Source: Fidelibacterota bacterium (lineage in GTDB: Bacteria; Fidelibacterota; UBA8477; JABMPR01). From it: 64,000 nt of DNA. A program made the translations under genes and the position numbers. Location: the NCBI GenBank assembly GCA_016844955.1, contig JAERTH010000026.1:17605-81604 (forward strand), in the 5' to 3' direction. The notes beneath the pieces were generated by a model, which ran no database searches, was not told the DNA's origin, and was given only the letters and a program-made list of their open reading frames with translations. Shown here in pieces: positions 45,301 through 53,600 of this stretch. Within the stretch, counting starts at the first letter, position 1; the number at the start of each line of letters is the position of its first letter.

Positions 45301-45566
45301 CTCTTATCGGATGTCGCAGTTACATATACAAAAGGAATATCATGATCCTTCCGCAGCACATTGGCGAAGGAGATACCGTCCTCATCGCCCTTGAGCAAAA
45401 TATCAATGAGGATGATATCAGGACGATTCTCAGATAGAGAAATGAGGGCATCAGCAGTGTTGTTACAAATACCAGAGACTTCATACCCCAGGGTTTGCAG
45501 CATCATGGCGCTATTCTCAGCGATTAAACGGTCATCCTCAACGATGAGTACTCTAATATTAGCCAT
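42357..45566 (-). CDS. Hybrid histidine kinase with N- and C-terminal receiver domains
   Basis: The 1069-residue soluble protein has an N-terminal receiver (Asp55, LIDILLKGDEDG) and a GAF-like region (about 140-290) with clustered Cys (ENCEDC). Three PAS domains follow (about 305-425, 430-550, 555-680), then HisKA (NMSHEIRTPL), HATPase (DTGIGI, GLGLGLTL), a Pro/Glu-rich linker (about 925-945) and a C-terminal receiver (VVTDLSLVGGEDG). No membrane helices were found. The double receiver suggests a phosphorelay, perhaps with the PAS kinase encoded just downstream. Confidence 0.93.
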   Translation of the reverse strand: MANIRVLIVEDDRLIAENSAMMLQTLGYEVSGICNNTADALISLSENRPDIILIDILLKGDEDGISFANVLRKDHDIPFVYVTATSDKSILERAKVTSPYGYIIKPFNERDLHSNIEMALYKFQSETKIEHLNEMLYALNDINHLSEDANEEEGYLNLVCEALTRFPSFSFVWTGLLDENSEIRLEISKLHGGSDEVITPLQKDGSLVHCISSVLDDDETKVGSHSMENCEDCLLGAKFPNKPIVSSRIAFEDKTYGILAAIVSPNMPSNDEFMRLFVEIANKAGSRLHVMDSQRQFGRAKTALARSEERFNRFSEIAEDMIIVHDSKGEINYINPSTSSLLGYPTNEIVNQNIEKFIAPRSLPELDERIKLRDKGNTETLRYDMFVRSQAEEDIPIEVSSNPMKEQGKVTNFLLIGRDMRERKEQQAQLEKLSKVVEQSPAAIIITNSEGSITYVNPAFTTMTGFIGEEVIGEFPAMLKSENITDEIATELIQATKKGAWTGELETIRSNGEKFWIHATISALSDDEGKYSYIGIIEDISEVKQAALELERSKLSYEDIFNSTSDAIYILDKSGKIIAVNRGAAAFYDYEESYFLGKTVADLSAEGYNDLDEVRNLLRRAFKGEPQRYEFWEKRKSGEAFPKEIQVNRVQYFGREVLLATARDISDRKRFEEELREAVKTAKKSDEVKGYFLANMSHEIRTPLTSIIGYIDLIFARIRGHLSDQDIEYFDIIRRNSDRLTRAVHSIIDLSQIEAGATHLETSTVNLSVLIENIYNDHKVAADKKEIGFIYHKPSTAFLMAGDKGLLHTAITNLVDNAITYTDEGQVDLFLTLEDDGSCLLEIRDTGIGIAQKSLQSIFDSFNQESMGYTKDYQGLGLGLTLSKKNFELHDIKIEVESEKGKGSSFFVNFPKYEAVMPVEQPEPEPAEVEASPVKEPPKTVESPASPESDLQHILIVEDDENAQRLFGLFLKNRYEVHYATTVSEGREALDSFAITLVVTDLSLVGGEDGLALVTWIREHANYSELPVIALTAHAFISDRDRCLDAGCNDFITKPIFRSQLLEIIEKNI

Positions 45567-45722
45567 TCAAGCTTCCCTAATGCCCCAAAGGAGGTAGATA
45601 GTGTGTAATGTGGTTTGTGTGATCTCTGCTCATGTAAAGTCTCCAATTATCTGCAAACTGGAAGGAAGACAAAATATTACCCTATGGCTTTGCTTTATCA
45701 ATGCTTTTTTCTGCCTAATGCC

Positions 45723-47201
45723 TTATTGCTCAAGAACTTCCCACTCAAACTTCCAGCGCCATTGATCAAAATACAAATTGCCACCTTTCCACTCCGCTTC
45801 ACCACGCTGACTATCAACAGTTTCTGAGCGGAAATGGGTTTTAGGAGGGGTGAAAGCCTGGCTGATATCATCGTTATAAATGATGCGATAACTGTCCATT
45901 CCACTGAGGTAAAACCACTTGAGTTTGTTATCCTCACTTTTTCGCAATCCGTAGGTGATATCCATGGGCACCCAACCAAAGGGTTCAAAATATATCATTC
46001 CCCAATCATGCATACTGTCCTTGGGTGGTTGCAGCTCCCAACCTGATTGCCATCTGGCAGGAATACCGTTCATACGGCACAAGGTGATAAACAGGAGGGT
46101 TTGTATTCCACAATCACCGTGGCCATTGGTATAGGCGTACTCTGGAATGCACTGTATTGAAGAGTACTCTCGAGCTGAGGCCCAGGGAATATTTCCATCA
46201 ATCCAGGCAAAGAGCAGTTGCGCTTTGCGATAAGGATTTTGCTCATCTCCAACAATACTGGCCGATAGCTCTTTTAGAGCAGGTGTGAACACAATATGAG
46301 GTTCAACCTCACTAAGGAATTCCTCAAGCGAGGCCCTGTTTTTCAGTTCAGTGACCTGTTCTGGATCAATTTCCTGATACACTCCATGGGTACTGAGCTC
46401 GTACTCAACACTAAAATGGGTCTTTACACCGGCGACACCCTGTTTCTCAAAATATATCGTTCTTTGCATGGCATCTGGTGGTGCCAGAGTGTGTTCATTT
46501 GGAGCTGAGGCTAAAAGGGTGATTGCTTCCTGTCGACCTGGAATCAATCGGGGGTAGGGAATCCAGCACCTGACAATCTCACCAGCTGGAACTGCATCAG
46601 CATCAACGCTTAGGCTTTGCTTGATCGACAGTCTTCTGGGCTCAACATACAATTGCTTGGAACTGACAGCAGCCTCGATGATCTGGGCATTATGGACATC
46701 CAGGTCCAGTCCTGCACCGGCCCCAGAAGTAATTGTATCATCCGGATGCGCCTCGGTCCATATCCGTTTCATCTCTTTGTCAATGCGGAAAAGATTGCGG
46801 CCGGCCCATTCAAAATAGCGTTTTTCACCATCAAGCAGCATGACTTCAAGGGAGCGTTCTCTTTCCCAGCGCTCCATATCTTCATCAGTCACTTCTGGAT
46901 AATATTCCTGGATATATGTCCACACTTCTTCCCGAGTAGCAACAAAATCATTTCTAACGCGATCCAGACGTTCCCGCTGAAAGCTATAGTAGGCTTGCTG
47001 GTCTGTCGGGAGGGTACCTGCAGACAGATATTCGGCGATGAGCTTGTCGGCAGCAGTAAACTCACCAGCTTCTATCAGCGCGTCGATATGATCTTGTTTA
47101 CTCATCATCTCTTGCTCCACCTTTCCAGTGCTACACGTGGTACAGACTAACAGACAGAGGACTATTGTTCCTACCTGTAACCATCGGTTTGCATTGCTCA
47201 T
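45723..47201 (-). CDS. Transglutaminase-like lipoprotein
   Basis: The 492-residue protein has a lipoprotein-type signal (hydrophobic stretch, then TTCST near residue 23). The transglutaminase-like core shows the three catalytic elements in order: GHGDCG (Cys), MHDWGMIYF (His) and PMDITYG (Asp). Such bacterial proteins act as cysteine proteases or amide-bond enzymes in the envelope. The N-terminal half (about 30-200) is mostly helical and unrecognised. It follows the PlsC gene by 75 bases on the same strand. Confidence 0.82.
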   Translation of the reverse strand: MSNANRWLQVGTIVLCLLVCTTCSTGKVEQEMMSKQDHIDALIEAGEFTAADKLIAEYLSAGTLPTDQQAYYSFQRERLDRVRNDFVATREEVWTYIQEYYPEVTDEDMERWERERSLEVMLLDGEKRYFEWAGRNLFRIDKEMKRIWTEAHPDDTITSGAGAGLDLDVHNAQIIEAAVSSKQLYVEPRRLSIKQSLSVDADAVPAGEIVRCWIPYPRLIPGRQEAITLLASAPNEHTLAPPDAMQRTIYFEKQGVAGVKTHFSVEYELSTHGVYQEIDPEQVTELKNRASLEEFLSEVEPHIVFTPALKELSASIVGDEQNPYRKAQLLFAWIDGNIPWASAREYSSIQCIPEYAYTNGHGDCGIQTLLFITLCRMNGIPARWQSGWELQPPKDSMHDWGMIYFEPFGWVPMDITYGLRKSEDNKLKWFYLSGMDSYRIIYNDDISQAFTPPKTHFRSETVDSQRGEAEWKGGNLYFDQWRWKFEWEVLEQ

Positions 47202-47276
47202 TCTTCACCCCTTTTGAATAAAAATTAATAATAATTGAAGATAGATATCGGAAATTGAAACCTGAACGGGTTTGTA

Positions 47277-47999
47277 TCATAATTTACCTGACTCCAGCGG
47301 TTCCAATAGTTCACCCATGCACAGTCTGGTTTCCTCCATTAATGCCGGTAGATCCATGGTGGCAATGGTTTCGGCCGAGATAACCGGACCAAAACGCACG
47401 GATAGTTTACCTGGATTCAGGTGAAATGATCCTTTATTCTTCATTTTGAATACACCGGATATACCTATGGGAATGATGTCAGCCCCACTTTCTTTGGCGA
47501 AGTGGAAGGGTAATTTTTTGAAAGGCAGCAGCCTGCCATCCAGAGATCTGCCGCCTTCAGGGAGGACAGTAATATGGATACCCTTCTTCAGCAACGTCTC
47601 GGCCTGCTTGAAGGCACGCAGAGAATGCCGGATATTGTTGCGATCAATAGGGATGCTACCCATCCTGCGAACTGCTGAGCCATAGATGGGGTAATGAAAC
47701 TGATGCTCTGACAAGACCCCTCTGAAATATTCAGGGATGCAGGCTTTGAGTAAGGGGATATCTATGAGGCTACTGTGATTGGCCATAAAAATAAGAGGTC
47801 GACCCTGCGGAATGGCTTCAGCAAACTCTATTTTGGGCTCACTCAGGACCAGTTTAAACAGGGTTTTGAGTCTGCGTTTTAACCAGGGGTCATATTGCTG
47901 GGGCCGTTGAACCAGAGACCTGATGATCAGGATGATGAGAACAGGGACAAAATAGCCCAGGCCAATTATCCAGAAATAAATGGAGCGTAGAATTCTCAT
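47277..47999 (-). CDS. Lysophospholipid/1-acylglycerol-3-phosphate acyltransferase (PlsC family)
   Basis: The 240-residue membrane-associated enzyme begins at an ATG overlapping the stop of the lipid-kinase gene (ATGA). An N-terminal hydrophobic segment (about 5-27) is followed by the acyltransferase motifs NHSSLID (H-x4-D), PIYGSAVRRMGSIPIDR, LPEGGRSLDG and PIGISG. It transfers acyl groups to lysophosphatidic acid or a related lysolipid. Coupling to a diacylglycerol-kinase-type gene fits a phospholipid-synthesis or recycling unit. Confidence 0.9.
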   Translation of the reverse strand: MRILRSIYFWIIGLGYFVPVLIILIIRSLVQRPQQYDPWLKRRLKTLFKLVLSEPKIEFAEAIPQGRPLIFMANHSSLIDIPLLKACIPEYFRGVLSEHQFHYPIYGSAVRRMGSIPIDRNNIRHSLRAFKQAETLLKKGIHITVLPEGGRSLDGRLLPFKKLPFHFAKESGADIIPIGISGVFKMKNKGSFHLNPGKLSVRFGPVISAETIATMDLPALMEETRLCMGELLEPLESGKL

Positions 48000-48886
48000 T
48001 TCCAGAAAACATCGATCGCCTGTTTCAAGCAATCGACATCTATGGGGGAGGACCCCATCAATTCACCATCAGGAGTCAGGATTTTTGGGATGTTTGTCTC
48101 CACACGGATGTGGCTGGCCTGGAAGGTCTCCACTTCCTTCATATGTATATGCTCCCCGGTGATGATTTTTGGGAAACTACGGATCAAACCAATGCGGCCC
48201 TTGGGGCCCAGGATGGTTACATCCAGCAATCCATCATCGGTTTTGGCTGCCGGGGCCATGAGAAAATTGGCTGTGTAGCGGGTATTTGAGATTTCAACAA
48301 AGACATTCTCGCGTTCGATAACCTGGTCGTCAATTTCCATTCTGATGTGGAATGGTTTCAGCTTAAGTATGTGATAAAGGCTGCCCAGAGTATAGGAAAC
48401 ATTGCCAAAAATCTTCAATTTTTTGGCAGTAGCACCAATGTCCGCAACCAGACCCAGTCCCAGAATATTCAGGTAGTACCAGGTCTGACCCTCGGTAGTG
48501 AAATGACCCACATCAAACTTCCGGGTTATCTTGGTTTTAATAATATCCAGAGCCGGTTTCCAGTCATGATGGTGCAAGTCCATATCCCGTACAAAGGCAT
48601 TACCTGTTCCTACTGGTAAAACCCCCAGTGGTATTCTGGTGGAAGAGTCATTTCTATAATAGCCATTGATGACCTCAAACAGGGTGCCATCACCACCCGC
48701 TGCGATAATCCCTGAATACTGAGCAAAATCAGCCTGTTGAGTCAACTCAATGCCATGACCCTGATGGGTGGTCTCCAACAGGTCATAGGGCAGGTCAATT
48801 TCTTGCAGGTACTTTTTAACATCAGGTAAAATCTTACCGGCGTATCCGTGTCCAGCCCAGGGATTGTAAATAATGAGTTGCTTCAT
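47996..48886 (-). CDS. YegS/DagK-type lipid kinase (copy 1)
   Basis: The 296-residue lipid kinase has the diacylglycerol-kinase catalytic domain: YNPWAGHG at the N-terminus, the nucleotide-binding GGDGTLFEVINGY, PVGTGNAFVRDM, and the C-terminal DDGLLDV of the family's second domain. It phosphorylates diacylglycerol or a related lipid. Translational overlap with the acyltransferase gene supports a joint role in phosphatidic acid metabolism. A second family member is at 61646-62569. Confidence 0.9.
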   Translation of the reverse strand: MKQLIIYNPWAGHGYAGKILPDVKKYLQEIDLPYDLLETTHQGHGIELTQQADFAQYSGIIAAGGDGTLFEVINGYYRNDSSTRIPLGVLPVGTGNAFVRDMDLHHHDWKPALDIIKTKITRKFDVGHFTTEGQTWYYLNILGLGLVADIGATAKKLKIFGNVSYTLGSLYHILKLKPFHIRMEIDDQVIERENVFVEISNTRYTANFLMAPAAKTDDGLLDVTILGPKGRIGLIRSFPKIITGEHIHMKEVETFQASHIRVETNIPKILTPDGELMGSSPIDVDCLKQAIDVFWK

Positions 48887-49007
48887 AAATTCAGATCTTT
48901 TCGTTTGTGGTTAGATAAACAGTTCAATATAGCCAGGAAAAGATTAAAGCCTTCCCCAATAAGCCGTTTTGACTCACTTTCATAGAGTTGTTCTCAAGAG
49001 ATAATTT

Positions 49008-50498
49008 CTATTTTAGTGCAGCATTCAAGCCCAAAAGGACTTCTGTGATGGCCGCATAGGAGGATTTTTTTAGGGCGGATGAATTGGCCTTCTTTACCGT
49101 GTTTCCGGCGGCTTTTATGTTTGACTTATTTCCCGTGGCAATAATGCGACCGCTGCTGAGATCAACCACATTCAATTTGGCTGAACCCCTGGCATAGTTG
49201 AGGGTGCCCTCACTTGATGTTTCTGAGCTCACCAGGCCTATCACAGCGTAGTCGGCTTGTGAACCAAGGGTGTTGGCCAGGGAGGGGTAGTCCTCGTAAT
49301 AGAGCGCAAAATCAAGATCCTTGAGGGAGATGGCATTTGATATTTGCATGGCATCAACCACCTTGTATTTCTGACTGATAAGTGCTTTGATCAAAATTCC
49401 GTCACTCTTGGAGCGTGGTAATCTCTGGCCATCAATCTCTTCCAGTACACGCACTAAAATTTTGATGGAGGAAGCTACATCCATGCTCAGTGTGTAGTGA
49501 ATGCCACTTGTAGTAAGACCTGCCAGGTCATTTCTCTCCTCTTCACTCAGCAGGGCAAGCTGTGGCAAGTGCAATTGAATTCGAATCTGGGGTGTAGGTG
49601 ATGTTGCAGAGATCATTTTATCAATTCTTGCTTCAAAATGACCCCTTTTATCCGTATGGATAGTGGCTGCAAATTCAGCAGATGCACCTTCCATGGTTAC
49701 CGCCAACGCAGTATTGGATGCAGGAATTTCCCTACCGTCGTCCTCATAGATCAGTCGGCCGGTTAGTGCCCCAAATAAGGCTTGATCTCGTTCGGCTTTT
49801 TGACCATCACCATCGCCCTTGATAAACCTCATTTTGTGGATCAGTTTTGAGATTTCATTACTCAACCCAGCCACTAGAAATTCAGAACTCCCATCCTTCT
49901 GCAGGTCACCTTCAAGCTGTTTTTTAATGATGGACTGGGCAACCAGGACATGACTCAAGGCGGTACTCAGGTGACTGATAGCCATGCTGATATTGTCAGC
50001 ACCAAGGGCTTCTTGTGCATATGCATAGCTCGCTGTGGCAATTGCCCTGGCTTCGTTGGCTTTGCGGGTCATCTGAGCCCTGAACTCAGCTCGGGAAAGC
50101 GTGGCATAACTATAGTGCGTCTTGTTTTTTTTGTCGAAGTAACGGTCTACAATCTTGATACCCTCGATTGTGGCTTCAGCATAGGCACTTGAGAGGGACG
50201 TGAACACTTCGAAATTCTGATCGGCTGTAAAATTACCTGAGGCAGCGGTTTCCTGGTAATAAGCGCTTACTTCAGAACTGATGTTGGAACTAATTTCCTG
50301 AATAATCTCAGTGCGGGCGTTCTGATCAGCACGGAGACGATCCTCTGCGGTGGTTCCGGTCTGATCTGCGACTCCAATACCCTGGTAGAGTTGAGGTGCT
50401 GTTGGCGTGCTATCAACCCAGGCAGGTCGTTTAGCTGCTGAAATTACGGTTATACTGCTAAGCAGAATGATCAGTATTGTTCGGATTCTATTGGTCAT
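49008..50498 (-). CDS. LPP20-like secreted envelope protein
   Basis: The protein of about 496 residues is read from the ATG at 50498, preceded by AGAGAGAG. It has a signal peptide (about 1-21; no lipobox Cys seen) and an LPP20-type domain (about 22-150; KRPAWVDSTP, YQGIGVADQTGTTAEDRLRADQNA). A helical section (about 155-230), a carboxypeptidase-regulatory-like beta domain (about 255-340) and a C-terminal region with DFALYYEDYPSLANTLGSQA and VDLSSGRIIATG complete it. LPP20 proteins are outer-membrane associated and often occur with CsgG/FlgO-like proteins; one is encoded at 57817-58479. Confidence 0.7.
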   Translation of the reverse strand: MTNRIRTILIILLSSITVISAAKRPAWVDSTPTAPQLYQGIGVADQTGTTAEDRLRADQNARTEIIQEISSNISSEVSAYYQETAASGNFTADQNFEVFTSLSSAYAEATIEGIKIVDRYFDKKNKTHYSYATLSRAEFRAQMTRKANEARAIATASYAYAQEALGADNISMAISHLSTALSHVLVAQSIIKKQLEGDLQKDGSSEFLVAGLSNEISKLIHKMRFIKGDGDGQKAERDQALFGALTGRLIYEDDGREIPASNTALAVTMEGASAEFAATIHTDKRGHFEARIDKMISATSPTPQIRIQLHLPQLALLSEEERNDLAGLTTSGIHYTLSMDVASSIKILVRVLEEIDGQRLPRSKSDGILIKALISQKYKVVDAMQISNAISLKDLDFALYYEDYPSLANTLGSQADYAVIGLVSSETSSEGTLNYARGSAKLNVVDLSSGRIIATGNKSNIKAAGNTVKKANSSALKKSSYAAITEVLLGLNAALK

Positions 50499-50590
50499 AT
50501 CTCTCTCTTTGCTGAATTCAAGCAAATATAATGTGTTGAGATGCCAATGGACACAACTCAACAGCCCTATGGCATAAATTTCAAAGTATT

Positions 50591-50627
50591 AAAAAAGGAG
50601 GAATATCGTGTTAAAATATTCCCCCTT
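50591..50627 (-). terminator. Rho-independent terminator of the large repeat-protein gene
   Basis: On the minus strand AAGGGGGAATAT (50627-50616) pairs with ATATTCCTCCTT (50606-50595) with one mismatch and a nine-base loop, followed by a T-run (50596-50591). It lies about 50 bases after the stop of the 1613-residue gene. Confidence 0.8.
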
Positions 50628-50677
50628 GACTATTAATTCTGTCACAAATCCTGCATTAATGTGGATTTGGCCAGGAT

Positions 50678-53600
50678 TTATTTTAGGTGAACCATTTTCC
50701 GGGTGGCCTGATATTCTGCTGATTGAAAATTGATCAGATAGATACCGCTGGCAACGCGCAGACCTCGGTCGTTTTTCCCTTCCCAACTGATTTCATGATA
50801 ACCAACTGGATGTGCATCCGAATGGATCAACTCCTTCACCTGTCGACCAGTCATATCGTAGATCACGACTTTTAGACCTGTAGGCTCAGGAATATCAAAT
50901 TTGATGCGAGTGTGCCCGTTGAATGGATTTGGATAATTCTGGGAAAGATTGAATCGGGTGGGCGCTTCACCAATTCCCTCATCATTGGACGCCAGATAGT
51001 TTTCATCTCCTACCAACACTTTCAGGCGATAGCTAGCACCGGAACTAAAAACCTTCTGGGTGAATTGATTGTCGTCGTTCTCTCTAAGGGCATAACGGAG
51101 ATCAAGATTCAGGACTTTGATCATGTGACCTTCTGGAAGGTCTCCAGATTGATCCAAACTGAGCAGAATGTCTTCCTGCGCTTGTCCGGTTTCCAGAGTA
51201 AGCGTCCAGGAGTTACCTTCAGTAGTTACTGCCTGGAAATCACCGCTATAAATCCCATTCAGTTCACCCCAGTCCTTGTGTTCGCTATATAGCTGAACCC
51301 GATCCGGATACATGGGGGGCGGTTTGGGTTGATCGCTTATGTCACCTGAATTTTCTGCATCATTGAATACACCGATGTAATTATAGCGATCCCGATTTTC
51401 ACCATTTTCTGCGGAAATTTGCAATACCCATTCATTTGCTTCCAGAGCAAAGAGACCATTGCCACGCTTGGCCGTAGTACTAACGGACTCCCGAGGTGGA
51501 AAGCGTAGAATGCTGCCACCAGAGAAGGTTGAAATGAAATAGCCGCCAAACGGCTGCATGACCGTAGCGGGCTGCCATTCATTTTCAAGCCACTCATAAG
51601 CAATTGAACCCTGGACAACACCAGGGCTGGCAGCATAGACATCACTCCAGGAAACAGGGAAGTAATAGGGCGTTCCCACCTGATTCCAACCCTGATCCAG
51701 GGAAATGAGATAATCTTCATTGGTTTTTACCGAGATACTGGAGTCCAGTGTAATAACCTGTCGCTCCCCGGTGATCAGCCAATAGGCATTTCCCGGTTCA
51801 AAGGTGAAGTTGTCATTCTCAGACAATTCGACATAGGTACCATTTATCCAACGGAAAAGACGCCAGTCGTTAATGTCATATCCACTGATTTTCTGCTCAA
51901 GAACTGCTTTCACATTTTTCTGAAACATATCTGAGGGAACTGAAATCATGTCGTATTCTTCAGCGATAAAGGTTTTAGGGGGGAGCGAAGGCAGGGTAAC
52001 CCGAACAATGGCTGGTACATCAGGAGCTGTTGCTGGCATGACATGCTCATTGGCCCCGTCAAAGGCCTTGATGTAGTATTCCACACCGCGGTTCTGCACA
52101 TATGCAGATGGTATTTCTCCGCTGTATAGACCTGCTTCAAATTCCATGTCAGTACTATCATAGACTGCTTTTCCACCTTGCCGATAATACAGACGGACCC
52201 AACTGATCTGGTTGTTATCCGTAATGGGTGCCGAAATCCCAATTGCAGTATTCTCGGAAGTCCCCACATTTTCAATCAGATCAGGATCAAATGCAATGGT
52301 CGGTGGCTCATCATCTACACCGGTTCCAGTGATATGGAGGGTATCGTTTTCTGTATTACTCAGGATTACAACTTCACCCACATATTCAACCGGGATAGCC
52401 GGGGTGAAGGAAATGGTGAAGGCACGTTGACCACCAGCAGGGTTTATGTTGAAGGAACTGGGTGATATGGTCACCACTGTATCCAGAGAACTTGAGACCT
52501 GGAAGGCAGATATTTTAAGTGTATCGCTCCCAAGGTTGGTAACGATAAGTGATTGGTTACTACTGGTAGTAACTCCAATTTCACCAAAATTGTATGTGTC
52601 ACTTGACAAAATCATATTGGGGAATACGCTGGAGCCACTCAGGGTTAGTGTGATCTGAGGGGAATCTGGGTCGTCATTGAAAATGACCAATTCTCCACTA
52701 TATCGCTTTGATTCTGTAGGTGTGAAGGTCACGCTCAATGGTAAGAATGCAGATGGGTTAATTGCCTGAGCCCCAGTGAGGGAGCTGGTGAATGCAGGTT
52801 CATCAATGCTGATATTACTGATGTTGAGAACTTCATTTCCACCATTGTGGATATTGAGGGTAATCTGAACCGGCTCATCATCCAAAGCGACATTTCCAAA
52901 CGCAAGGGTATCCCTGGTAACGTAAATATCCGGTACCGGAATCACCGACCCGATTCCTGTTACATGAATAGGATAAGCGGGGAAATAGGTATCGTTTGAG
53001 ATAAGATATACCGTATCGGTATAAGTCTGACCAGCTGAAGGATCAAAAGTGATATCTACATCCACATATTCACCCGGGATAACGTTGGGATTGGAGATGG
53101 GAGCATAAAATGCCGCATCGGTGCTGGTAACACCGGATAGTACCAGATCTTCATTTCCAATGTTACTTATCCGTACACTTTGAGTGGCACTGGAGATGGT
53201 GTGTACAGTACCAAAATCTAGACTATCCTGTGAAACAGTCATGACGGGAGCTGTATCCAGTCCCACACCTTGCAGGACTATTTGTTTATCCACATCGTTG
53301 TTGGCTATGGTCAGGATCGCTGGATGAGCGCCTTCAGGATCCAATGGTGTGAATGTGATATCAAAGGTCACCGAATTTGAAGGCAGGATCGTTTCACCTG
53401 TCCACTCCGTGGTATATGCTGCATCCGTAAAATCCAGACCGGTTATATCCAGATCAGCATCTCCAATATTGGATATAGTCAGGCTTAAGGTTCTAAACTC
53501 CCCGATAAACATGGCACCAAAATCCAGTGTATCCAGATTGGAAGTGATTTGAGGTCTGGTCTCAACGGTGAAGGGCTGAGAACTAACGGGCCCCCAAGCA